From positions 1 through 59,038 of the forward strand of contig PBLD01000015.1 in NCBI GenBank assembly GCA_002722255.1: DNA of 59,038 nucleotides, given 5' to 3'. The notes below the pieces were generated by a model. The model had not been told where the DNA came from, made no database searches, and saw only the letters and a program-made list of their open reading frames with translations. This document shows, one piece after another, positions 1 through 6,451 of this stretch (position 1 is its first letter; each line of letters opens with the position of its first letter). This DNA is from Winogradskyella sp. Its GTDB lineage: Bacteria; Bacteroidota; Bacteroidia; Flavobacteriales; Flavobacteriaceae. The translations under genes and the position numbers were made by a program.

Positions 1-125
1 CGTGTATAATTCATTGCTAGTACTCGCCTACTTACGAAAATCCTCGCGGATTTTCTATTCGGTTTGTATTTGCTAATTTAGTTGCTGAAACACGCAACGA
101 TATCATACACAAACACGTTAGCCAC
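1..125 (+). repeat. Site S0, attC-like palindrome (left end cut by window edge)
   Basis: The left arm starts at base 1 (GTGTATAATTCATTGC, 2-17) and pairs with the right arm GCAACGATATCATACAC (94-110), with one extra base. The unpaired right-hand spacer CACAAA follows, then the GTT core at 117-119. In the middle is a perfect hairpin, GAAAATCC (36-43), loop TCGC, GGATTTTC (48-55). The bases after the core, GTTAGCCAC, match the start of S1 and not S0. The outer left arm lies outside the window. Confidence 0.8.
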
Positions 126-153
126 AAGTTGAAAAAATAAACTATAAAGAAAA

Positions 154-687
154 ATGACAAGAATTTTAATTTTATTAGCATTTACACTATTTATTTCTAG
201 TTGCTCATCTGATAATGAATCATCTGTTGATTCTAGCGAACTATTAACTGAATTTATAGAACCAATACCTGAATTTGGAATAAATTCAACCGAGTATATT
301 TCTATATTCGGAGAGCCTTTGGAACACAATATTATTGAAGATAATACGCCTTTTGGTGGTGATGACGAAGAGTTGGTTTATGAATTAAACTATCCAGGGG
401 AAATTTCAAGAGAAATTAAATTTTATTATTCGTTTGACCATGAAGAAGCCGTATTTAGATATGCTTACATTTTGATTAATGAAAATATGCAAAATCTGGA
501 ATTTTTAACTGATTTCTTTAATTCAAGATATGGAAATTATACACTTATACCGGAACCTGGACCATCAGAAACTGAAACAAGGCAGTGGGTAGTGCCAAAT
601 GATATGACAGTTAATTTGAATTATAATTTCTCTGAGGATTCTGTAACTGATTATTTTTGGCTTACATATCAGGACAATTCGAATTAA
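154..687 (+). CDS. Cassette 1 lipoprotein of unknown function
   Basis: The product has 177 residues. It opens with a lipoprotein signal peptide, a hydrophobic run ending in the lipobox ISSC with the lipidated cysteine at residue 17, followed by a Ser/Asp-rich linker. The mature part is acidic, with blocks of Glu and Asp, and shows no motif I recognise. The ATG is 31 bases after site S0, and the stop is followed within 30 bases by site S1, so the gene fills a cassette of about 725 bp alone. No promoter is evident between site and gene. The likely location is the periplasm or outer membrane surface. Function unknown. Confidence 0.85.
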   Translation: MTRILILLAFTLFISSCSSDNESSVDSSELLTEFIEPIPEFGINSTEYISIFGEPLEHNIIEDNTPFGGDDEELVYELNYPGEISREIKFYYSFDHEEAVFRYAYILINENMQNLEFLTDFFNSRYGNYTLIPEPGPSETETRQWVVPNDMTVNLNYNFSEDSVTDYFWLTYQDNSN

Positions 688-715
688 TAATCTATTCAAA
701 AAAACACAAAAACCA

Positions 716-851
716 GTGGCTAACAATGGTTATAAACAATTGCTATTTCAGGCTTATCCTGAAAATTCCTGCGGAATTTTCAGCTTGCTGTGTGCTTGCA
801 AAAGTCCGTACCTACCCACGCAACTGTTCATAGCCGAGACCGTTGTAAGCA
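716..851 (+). repeat. Site S1, attC-like palindrome
   Basis: Outer box GTGGCTAAC (716-724) belongs to cassette 1. A 3-base unpaired spacer AAT follows, then the left arm GGTTATAAACAATTGC (728-743). The right arm GCAACTGTTCATAGCC (820-835), six unpaired bases GAGACC and the GTT core (842-844) close the site. The arms agree at 13 of 16 positions. The centre holds a perfect 11-bp hairpin, CTGAAAATTCC (759-769), loop TGC, then its complement (773-783). Confidence 0.85.
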
Positions 852-948
852 ATTTAAGAAACTCGTTACTCAAAGAAAAACAGTGTTCACTCATTATGAC
901 TTTAACAGAGAAATTAGATGGATTAATTTTGAGAAACTAAAAACTAAA

Positions 949-1560
949 ATGAAATTTTCGATTACACTTTCTCTTCTTCTCTTTTCTCTTCTGACTTTCG
1001 GACAAGACCTGACCGAAATAAAATCTTCATTGGAAAAAATTAAGATTGACAAAAATGGTTCGTACGAATCTGATAAATGGTATTACAATCCTGAAATAGC
1101 TGACATAAAAAAAGTAAAAAAGGAAACTCTGAATAAAGTGCTGGTTGAATATGAATTATACAGTGCTGTTTTGGAGGGATATTACGGTTGGCACAATAAA
1201 ACTTCTCGTTGTCTAATCTTAAGAAAAACCGACAACGGAGAATTGACAATTATCGACCCAATTTGGTATAACGGAATAAGTACAGAACTTATTAAAATGA
1301 TTATTGGATATGAATTTAATAGTGAGAAAGAACTTAAATTATTCACTTTCGAATTACAAGATGTAATGCTCATTGGCTCTACACACAACAAGGAGTTTAA
1401 AAACACCATTTTTAGTGAAAACCTAATAACTATTGACCTTTACGATTCTTATAAAGAAGAACGCCTTTGGAGAAAAATTGAAATCGGAATTGAAAATAAA
1501 TCTATCAAATATTTGAGCTCAACGAATCCAGTAACCGACGAAAAAATATTAATTGAATAA
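949..1560 (+). CDS. Cassette 2 secreted protein of unknown function
   Basis: The product has 203 residues from the ATG at 949. The reading frame is open further upstream to 790, but that part is only site S1 read through (it encodes HSRDRC, which recurs when S3 is read in the same way). The ATG at 949 opens a clear signal peptide: MKF, a hydrophobic stretch, then TFGQ with probable cleavage before Asp. The mature part has alternating beta-like stretches and no recognised motif. It is the only gene in a cassette of about 853 bp. Probably periplasmic. Function unknown. Confidence 0.82.
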   Translation: MKFSITLSLLLFSLLTFGQDLTEIKSSLEKIKIDKNGSYESDKWYYNPEIADIKKVKKETLNKVLVEYELYSAVLEGYYGWHNKTSRCLILRKTDNGELTIIDPIWYNGISTELIKMIIGYEFNSEKELKLFTFELQDVMLIGSTHNKEFKNTIFSENLITIDLYDSYKEERLWRKIEIGIENKSIKYLSSTNPVTDEKILIE

Positions 1561-1566
1561 AAAAAC

Positions 1567-1702
1567 TGCTTACAACAACGGCTATAAGTCATGCCGCGTT
1601 TTTAGCCTGATTTGAGTAACTTTATAGAAATTAAAAATAGGTCACGGCTGAAAGAGACGCTTTTTAAAATGCGCCACGCCTCATAGCCTGGGCCGTTGTG
1701 TG
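1567..1702 (+). repeat. Site S2, attC-like palindrome with a different interior
   Basis: Outer box TGCTTACAAC (1567-1576), spacer AAC, left arm GGCTATAAGTCATGCCGC (1580-1597). The right arm is GCGCCACGCCTCATAGCC (1671-1688), followed by six unpaired bases TGGGCC and the core GTTGTGTG (1695-1702). The ends match the other sites, but the interior shares nothing obvious with S1 or S3 and lacks the GAAAATCC hairpin. Conserved ends with a free interior is the pattern of integron attC sites. Confidence 0.78.
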
Positions 1703-1783
1703 TAATTAAAACCAACGAAAATTACCCTATTTTGGGTATTGAATTGAATCAACTAAAATCTGAATTTTATAAAAACTACTATT

Positions 1784-2263
1784 ATGAAAATAAAACTTCT
1801 ACTATTACTGACTCTTGGATTATCATTTACAATTACTGCACAAGAATTTGATTGTACTTGTGGTGTAGTTATCGGAAATAATCAATATTCTGACAGACCT
1901 TTGACAATTGTACATAGTCAAACATTTAAGGCAAAGTGTAAAAAAGGTAATAGTTTATATTTAGATACAGGAGATAAACAAAAGATGCGATTACAATTTA
2001 TAAGTGATATTCTTTCAGATAATCCTTCAATTTTACAACCTTTTAAAAACAATACTTTATTAAGCGCAATCAATGTATGGGTAGTGGAATCTGAAGGTGA
2101 TTTTAAACAAAGGATTGATAACCATTATGGGACTTCATCGCTTTCTTACAACATAATAAAAATCGATGATTTTATTTATGATAGTAATAGATATAAAGAT
2201 TTCAACTCAGATATCCGAAAAAAAGATGATAAAAAAATGAGAGAGTACCTTCTAAAAAACTAA
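1784..2263 (+). CDS. Cassette 3 first gene, secreted protein of unknown function
   Basis: The product has 159 residues. It begins MKIKLLLLLTLGLSFTITAQ, a typical signal peptide with cleavage after Ala-Gln or near it. The mature N-terminus carries three cysteines close together (FDCTCG, then AKCKKG), which could form disulfides in the periplasm. No family is recognised. The gene is 10 bases upstream of a second gene of the same cassette and probably co-transcribed with it. The cassette as a whole is about 2.16 kb and is one of two two-gene cassettes in the window. Confidence 0.85.
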   Translation: MKIKLLLLLTLGLSFTITAQEFDCTCGVVIGNNQYSDRPLTIVHSQTFKAKCKKGNSLYLDTGDKQKMRLQFISDILSDNPSILQPFKNNTLLSAINVWVVESEGDFKQRIDNHYGTSSLSYNIIKIDDFIYDSNRYKDFNSDIRKKDDKKMREYLLKN

Positions 2264-2273
2264 AACAGAAACT

Positions 2274-3725
2274 ATGAAAAAAATATTTTTTTTAGTTATA
2301 ATAATAATTCCAGCCATATTTTATTCACAATGTCCTGGAGCGACAGCAATAAGTTATAAAAACAAAGCAAAAAACCTTGGACCACAAGAATTTTCCAAAC
2401 AACAAGCATATATTTGGTTAGCTACCTATTATGCATACAAATGTGAATGTGATAATGGTTCACCACGTTCACAACAATTGGTGGGAATGATAAATGGCAT
2501 TGTAGATACCTACAGCGCATACACAAAAAATGCTTATGGCAGTATATCTAAAGTTTCTACTTGTAAAGCAGAGAATGGAACTGGTAATTCTGAAACTACA
2601 GGAGAAACAGGTGACCCAAATGCAAGTAAACACGGAAGTGGCATTACAATCGAACCAAAAAAAACATTCATACAAGAAATTTCAGAAGATATTGGATTGG
2701 ATTCAAACGTAATACAGTTAATGCTTGAAGGTAAAAATGACGAGGCGTTAAACTTAATGAATCGAAATGCCAACGTTTCTAAAATATCCGAAGGTTTTGG
2801 AGGAGATGAATTACTAGCCAACCAGCTTTATGATGGAATGCAAATGACTTTTGACGCAATTGCTGAAAAGTGGGAGAAGAATGCTCAAGAATTTGTTGAT
2901 TATACAAAACAATTTAAAATATCAAATAATAGTTTTAATAACTCAAAAAAATTCGAATATAGAGCCAATTTTTTAGATAAAAACTGGAAGTTTTACAAAA
3001 ATGATTTTATTCAAATTTCTGAATATGATTCAGTTAAAATTAATATTAATATCAAAAAAGAAATTAAGAAATCAGAGTTAAAGACAAACGATTTTATCTT
3101 TGCGGAATTTTCTAATAGTAATTTCGATTTTCACAAAGACTTTTCAATTGAATTTCAAATTGGATTTAATACAGAAGAAGTTAAACGTGCGATTCTTGCG
3201 AGACCATCTCTTGCCTTTTTTATATCTCAAAAAACAAAAGCTTCTCTTGGTTTTATAAACCATTCGGATATACTTTATTCTTTTACACCAAGAATGAATA
3301 TACATTATGGTATGAATAGATTGATAAAAATGAAAGACCAAGATTTCAGACTTAAAAATTTTAATTCACCAGCTTATGGCACCTATTTTAATGAAACTTG
3401 GACTTTAGAACCTTGGAGTAAAGAATGGACTAAACTAATGAGTAAGGATTTCAAAAATAAAAAATCAATAGCACAGAAAATAATCAAAGATTATAAGAAA
3501 AATAATATTGATAAAATCTACTTGACATATAGGCTAATAAAGAAAAACGGTAAAATTTATCTTGAGATGGAAAATAAGAGTAGTGTAACAAATGAAATGG
3601 TAAAAGCAAGAACCAAAAGTATAGAATTCGAATTCATACAAGACGAAAAACTATTTTTTGGAATTGCTTACCCTTTAGATGAAGGTGTGTCGTTTGAAAT
3701 TAGAAACTTTAAAATTAATCAATAA
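2274..3725 (+). CDS. Cassette 3 second gene, large secreted protein of unknown function
   Basis: The product has 483 residues with an N-terminal signal peptide (MKK, long Ile/Phe run, then SQCPG). The first 100 residues contain paired cysteines (KCECDNG). Residues 100-125 are a Gly/Thr/Ser-rich linker. The C-terminal half (from about residue 270) reads like a beta-rich domain; its last 60 residues faintly recall a concanavalin-like fold, but this is only an impression. It follows the 159-residue gene by 10 bases, so the two may act together. The stop is three bases before the outer box of site S3. I cannot name a function. Confidence 0.82.
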   Translation: MKKIFFLVIIIIPAIFYSQCPGATAISYKNKAKNLGPQEFSKQQAYIWLATYYAYKCECDNGSPRSQQLVGMINGIVDTYSAYTKNAYGSISKVSTCKAENGTGNSETTGETGDPNASKHGSGITIEPKKTFIQEISEDIGLDSNVIQLMLEGKNDEALNLMNRNANVSKISEGFGGDELLANQLYDGMQMTFDAIAEKWEKNAQEFVDYTKQFKISNNSFNNSKKFEYRANFLDKNWKFYKNDFIQISEYDSVKININIKKEIKKSELKTNDFIFAEFSNSNFDFHKDFSIEFQIGFNTEEVKRAILARPSLAFFISQKTKASLGFINHSDILYSFTPRMNIHYGMNRLIKMKDQDFRLKNFNSPAYGTYFNETWTLEPWSKEWTKLMSKDFKNKKSIAQKIIKDYKKNNIDKIYLTYRLIKKNGKIYLEMENKSSVTNEMVKARTKSIEFEFIQDEKLFFGIAYPLDEGVSFEIRNFKINQ

Positions 3726-3727
3726 CT

Positions 3728-3862
3728 GCACACAACATTGGCTATAAGTAATTGCTTGTTCTCGCATACCTCTGAAAATCCTCGCGGATTTTCAGTTTGG
3801 TGTATACTTGTAAAGTTAAGTGCTAACCAACGCAACTACTCATAGCCGAGACCGTTGTGAGC
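3728..3862 (+). repeat. Site S3, attC-like palindrome (best-formed copy)
   Basis: Outer box CACACAAC (3729-3736), 3-base spacer ATT, left arm GGCTATAAGTAATTGC (3740-3755), right arm GCAACTACTCATAGCC (3832-3847), six unpaired bases GAGACC, core GTTGTGAGC (3854-3862). The arms agree at 14 of 16 positions. Both differences are A on the left against C on the right, which become T-G wobbles when the bottom strand folds. The central hairpin has a 10-bp stem, CTGAAAATCC (3772-3781), loop TCGC, GGATTTTCAG (3786-3795). Confidence 0.87.
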
Positions 3863-3873
3863 AAGCTGAAAAA

Positions 3874-4641
3874 ATGAACTTTGTAAAAGACGACATACCT
3901 AAATGGATTAAACCATATGCTGAATTAGGACCAGGAATTGAGCTTGACGTGAAAATTAATGACGACAATTTTTTTTGGTACCTACAGGCTATGTGTAGTC
4001 CGCCAAATTTTGAAAAATATCTGATTTTACTACATCCTTTTTGGATAAACTATAAAGCAAAAGAACTAAATAAAACAGTTGACTTTTTAAGAGAAAAAGA
4101 TGTCAAAGAAGAAGAATTTGAAAGATTAACTTACTCGGAATTCTTTAAAAATTATGACGAAAATTTTAATTTAGAAACAGCGAAAAAAGTAAAAGAAAAA
4201 ATTGCGGATAAGTATTTAAGAAGAAACAATGATTGGCCAAAATATATTTGGTATCCAGCCGAGGGAGAAGCTGAATTATCTGACTTGGAATTTATCACTC
4301 AATCATTGATTAAAAAATATGGAGACTTGGAATCTGACTTCTATTATACTTTAATGAAAACCAAAGAGATTAATGAGGACAAAATTTTGCGTGGAAATTT
4401 ATCTGAATTACCAAAAGTTTGGGACTTTGAACCCGAAATTAGAGATAGCCCAAGTGCAATCTATCCGACAAATGGAAATGATTGGTTTATAATTACAGAT
4501 TACGACTGTCCAATGACATTTATTGGTGGAAAATCGGAATTGATTGACGAAATATTAAAGAATAAACCAAAAGGAATTGACCTTTACGAAATAAAACCAA
4601 AATACGAACAGAAAAAAGCCAGCTCACAACATCGGCTATAG
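3874..4641 (+). CDS. Cassette 4 protein of unknown function
   Basis: The product has 255 residues from the ATG at 3874. The frame is open 18 codons further up, but those codons are the right arm of site S3. Unlike its neighbours it has no signal peptide, so it is probably cytoplasmic. It is rich in Trp, Tyr and charged residues, and I recognise no domain. The C-terminus is odd: the last residues and the stop codon (CTA-TAG at 4636-4641) are read from the left arm of site S4, so a cassette exchange would change the protein's tail. Function unknown. Confidence 0.8.
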   Translation: MNFVKDDIPKWIKPYAELGPGIELDVKINDDNFFWYLQAMCSPPNFEKYLILLHPFWINYKAKELNKTVDFLREKDVKEEEFERLTYSEFFKNYDENFNLETAKKVKEKIADKYLRRNNDWPKYIWYPAEGEAELSDLEFITQSLIKKYGDLESDFYYTLMKTKEINEDKILRGNLSELPKVWDFEPEIRDSPSAIYPTNGNDWFIITDYDCPMTFIGGKSELIDEILKNKPKGIDLYEIKPKYEQKKASSQHRL

Positions 4642-4784
4642 TTCATTGCAGCGGAATTTCTAATCGGAATTGCTTCGCAAGTTCTCTACGCTTGTTTCAT
4701 TACAATTTGCTATCTTTCGGTTACGGCTGAAAAAATCCTGCGGATTTTTCCGCAATGAGCAATACACAAAACCGTTCTCCACCA
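4622..4784 (+). repeat. Site S4, attC-like palindrome, long variant interior
   Basis: Outer box GCTCACAAC (4622-4630), spacer ATC, left arm GGCTATAGTTCATTGC (4634-4649); right arm GCAATGAGCAATACAC (4752-4767), unpaired AAAACC, core GTTCTCCACCA (4774-4784). The interior is a second module: CTAATCGGAATTG near 4660-4672 and CAATTTGCTATCTTTCG near 4703-4719 recur in site S8. A hairpin AAAAATCC (4731-4738), loop TGC, GGATTTTT (4742-4749) is present. It overlaps the end of one gene and touches the start of the next. Confidence 0.78.
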
Positions 4785-4786
4785 TT

Positions 4787-5479
4787 GTGAAAAACACAAT
4801 CAGCATATCAATATTTTTAGTTCTAATTTTTATTAGTTCATGTAATGAACAAAAAGGGAAATTGGAAAAATCAGTGATTGAACAAGCAGAGGAAACTCAA
4901 GAAGATAAATTTTATTTAAACTGCAAAAAAAAATCAATAAATGGAATTGAATTTAAAGCTTGTATAAAAAGGCCTGGAAATTTCACAATTATAAATTCCG
5001 ACAAAAAACTTGTTTATGAACATGAAGATAATCCAGCAGAATTTGAATTTTCGGATTTTAATGGAGATGGCTTTTCAGACATCCTATTAGACTACTTTAC
5101 TAATGTTCCTGGAATCAAAGAACTTTTGATTTTTAATCCAGAAAAGAATGATTTTGAAAGAATTGTTGGCTTCACAAATTTCCCCTCCGCAATTAAGATA
5201 AAAGGAACAGATTTTTATTATTCGTACCATAGAAGTGGATGCGCTGATAATAATTGGGATAGCGATTTGTTTAAAATAATTGATAATAAAGCCATTCGTT
5301 TTGGCAATATAAAAGGTATAGGTTGTGGAATTGACAATGAGAATGGCATTTACATAAACAAAGTAAATGGTCAGAAATTAGAGCAGATTAAATTTACACC
5401 CAGAGAAGAAGGATATTGGGATGGAAAATGGGAGTTCATCGAAAAATATTGGACTAAAAACCATAATAAATTTGAATAA
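4787..5479 (+). CDS. Cassette 5 lipoprotein with an FG-GAP-like DxNGDG motif
   Basis: The product has 230 residues if translation starts at GTG 4787, right at the end of site S4. That start gives a clean lipoprotein signal (MKN, hydrophobic run, lipobox ISSC). The longer open frame from 4670 is the interior of S4. Around residue 90 the sequence DFNGDGFSDI resembles the Ca-binding DxNxDG loop of FG-GAP/VCBS repeats; there is only one copy. Later cysteines (SGCADNN, IGCGID) may form a disulfide. Probably anchored at the outer membrane or periplasmic side. Function unknown; the single calcium-loop motif is suggestive only. Confidence 0.78.
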   Translation: MKNTISISIFLVLIFISSCNEQKGKLEKSVIEQAEETQEDKFYLNCKKKSINGIEFKACIKRPGNFTIINSDKKLVYEHEDNPAEFEFSDFNGDGFSDILLDYFTNVPGIKELLIFNPEKNDFERIVGFTNFPSAIKIKGTDFYYSYHRSGCADNNWDSDLFKIIDNKAIRFGNIKGIGCGIDNENGIYINKVNGQKLEQIKFTPREEGYWDGKWEFIEKYWTKNHNKFE

Positions 5480-5483
5480 AAAC

Positions 5484-5618
5484 TGGTGCTAAAATGCTTA
5501 AAAGCAATTACTTGTTATCACCTACTTCTGAAAATCCTCGCGGATTTTTTATTCAGTTTGTGTTTGCTAAATTAGGTACTTAGACACACAACAAATCTTA
5601 ACAATCACGTTGTTAGTA
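5484..5618 (+). repeat. Site S5, diverged attC-like palindrome
   Basis: Left end TGGTGCTAAAAT (5484-5495), then a degraded left arm. The conserved interior follows, with hairpin GAAAATCC (5530-5537) and GGATTTTT (5542-5549). The right end has ACAAATCTTAA, unpaired CAATCA, then CGTTGTTAGTA (5608-5618). The arms are much less regular than in S1-S3. The outer box matches the start of cassette 5 (GTTCTCCACCA, 4774-4784) only imperfectly, sharing CACCA/TGGTG and the TT core. Confidence 0.68.
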
Positions 5619-5635
5619 AATTCGACAAAATCAAA

Positions 5636-6331
5636 ATGAAAAAAATACTGAGAATCATACTTATAATAATTGGATTGATTTGTTTCTCCCATTGCAAAAG
5701 AAAAGTTGATATATCAAATGGAATTGCTTATAACGGAAAACCAAAAATTGAAACTGACAGCTTAAAGCATTTAGACAGTTTAGATATTGATTTCCAATTA
5801 AGAGGTAATTGTTATGCATTTAGCAGTGAAAAAAATGCTAAAAAATCAAATGGTGAAGCACATTCAGAGAATATAGCTAAACCCAACAATGGTAAGTTTG
5901 AAAAAGGATTGTTTGGACTTTATTTGAGCGAAAATAAACTACAAAAAGTTTATAAAAACAATATTGGCCATACACTTTATTTAATTAATACTACTGATAA
6001 AAATGTTGATTTATCCGCTCAAGATAGTCGACTTGACATAAAAGCAGAAGTTAAATCTAAAGTTGGCTTATGGACTGAAATCACTTATCTTCCATCTAGC
6101 TGGTGTGGAAATAGTTATCATACAATTACACTTGGTTCAGACGAATATTGGGAGTTTGTGCAACCAATTTTTAAGGGAAGTTTTAAAACAACGCTACGTT
6201 ATAAATTGGAATTAGAAGATAATACGATTGTTTCTAATGAAATAATTGCTTTTATAAATCCAGAACAAATGGATAAAGAAAGAAAAGAAGGTCATAATGC
6301 GATTAATATAATGGACCCATATAACGAATAA
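5636..6331 (+). CDS. Cassette 6 lipoprotein of unknown function
   Basis: The product has 231 residues. It starts with MKKILRIILIIIGLICFSHC, a lipoprotein signal peptide with the lipidated cysteine at residue 20. The mature region contains a short beta-rich part with GHTLYLINTTDKNVDL, reminiscent of an immunoglobulin-like strand pattern but without a recognisable family. The C-terminus (residues 205-231) is polar. The ATG is 18 bases after site S5, and the truncated site S6 begins five bases after the stop. It is the last cassette before the core gene ndk. Function unknown. Confidence 0.83.
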   Translation: MKKILRIILIIIGLICFSHCKRKVDISNGIAYNGKPKIETDSLKHLDSLDIDFQLRGNCYAFSSEKNAKKSNGEAHSENIAKPNNGKFEKGLFGLYLSENKLQKVYKNNIGHTLYLINTTDKNVDLSAQDSRLDIKAEVKSKVGLWTEITYLPSSWCGNSYHTITLGSDEYWEFVQPIFKGSFKTTLRYKLELEDNTIVSNEIIAFINPEQMDKERKEGHNAINIMDPYNE

Positions 6332-6335
6332 AAAC

Positions 6336-6390
6336 TGATACCTATAATGGCTACAAATAATGGCGCTGTCCTCGCCTATTTCTAAAATCA
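6336..6390 (+). repeat. Site S6, truncated attC-like site (left half only)
   Basis: The left arm TATAATGGCTACAAATAATGG (near 6343-6363, interrupted match) is followed by the usual CTCGCCTATTTCTAAAATC, which is the left side of the inner hairpin. The sequence then breaks off at about 6390 and runs into the ndk terminator. The right half, including any GTT core, is missing. This end of the array therefore cannot recombine. Confidence 0.72.
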
Positions 6391-6399
6391 CAAAACAAA

Positions 6400-6427
6400 A
6401 AAAGACCATCCTAACAGATGGTCTTTT
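6400..6427. terminator. Bidirectional terminator between cassette array and ndk
   Basis: The hairpin AAAAGACCATC (6400-6410), loop CTAACA, GATGGTCTTTT (6417-6427) has an A-run before and a T-run after, so it can end transcription from either side. It lies 25 bases beyond the ndk stop codon. Confidence 0.85.
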
Positions 6428-6451
6428 CAATTTTATATAAAGTGTCTGTTC

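Larger units (their letters stand above)
1..6390 (+). mobile_element. Integron-like gene cassette array without integrase (six cassettes, sites S0-S6)
   Basis: Seven + strand genes lie in six units separated by palindromic sites S0-S6. Cassette borders, placed after the first base of the GTT core, are about 118-842, 843-1695, 1696-3854, 3855-4774, 4775-5609 and 5610 to the truncated S6. The sequence just after each site is complementary to the sequence at the start of the next site: GTTAGCCAC (117-125) with GTGGCTAAC (716-724), GTTGTAAGCA (842-851) with TGCTTACAAC (1567-1576), GTTGTGTG (1695-1702) with CACACAAC (3729-3736), and GTTGTGAGC (3854-3862) with GCTCACAAC (4622-4630). The fifth and sixth units match imperfectly. 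Known for integrons: attC R'' and R' boxes belong to one circular cassette, so they pair across the cassette. Inference: these are mobile cassettes of an integron-like system. No tyrosine recombinase gene is in the window; the array continues past the left edge. Confidence 0.8.

Noticed and set aside
790..948. Longer N-terminus for the cassette 2 protein (start at 790)
   Set aside because: The added 53 codons are site S1 and its flank; the ATG at 949 opens a perfect signal peptide, and S3 gives a similar spurious leader.
716..3862. Sites S0-S7 as simple transcription terminators
   Set aside because: The inner hairpins lack T-runs, the sites are over 120 bases long, and unit-specific end pairing is not explained by termination.
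1..6390. CRISPR array
   Set aside because: The repeats are long, imperfect palindromes of about 130 bases around whole genes; there are no short direct repeats with equal spacers and no cas genes.
1..6390. Prophage or integrative conjugative element
   Set aside because: No phage structural, conjugation, relaxase or integrase genes are present; every gene is separated by a site.
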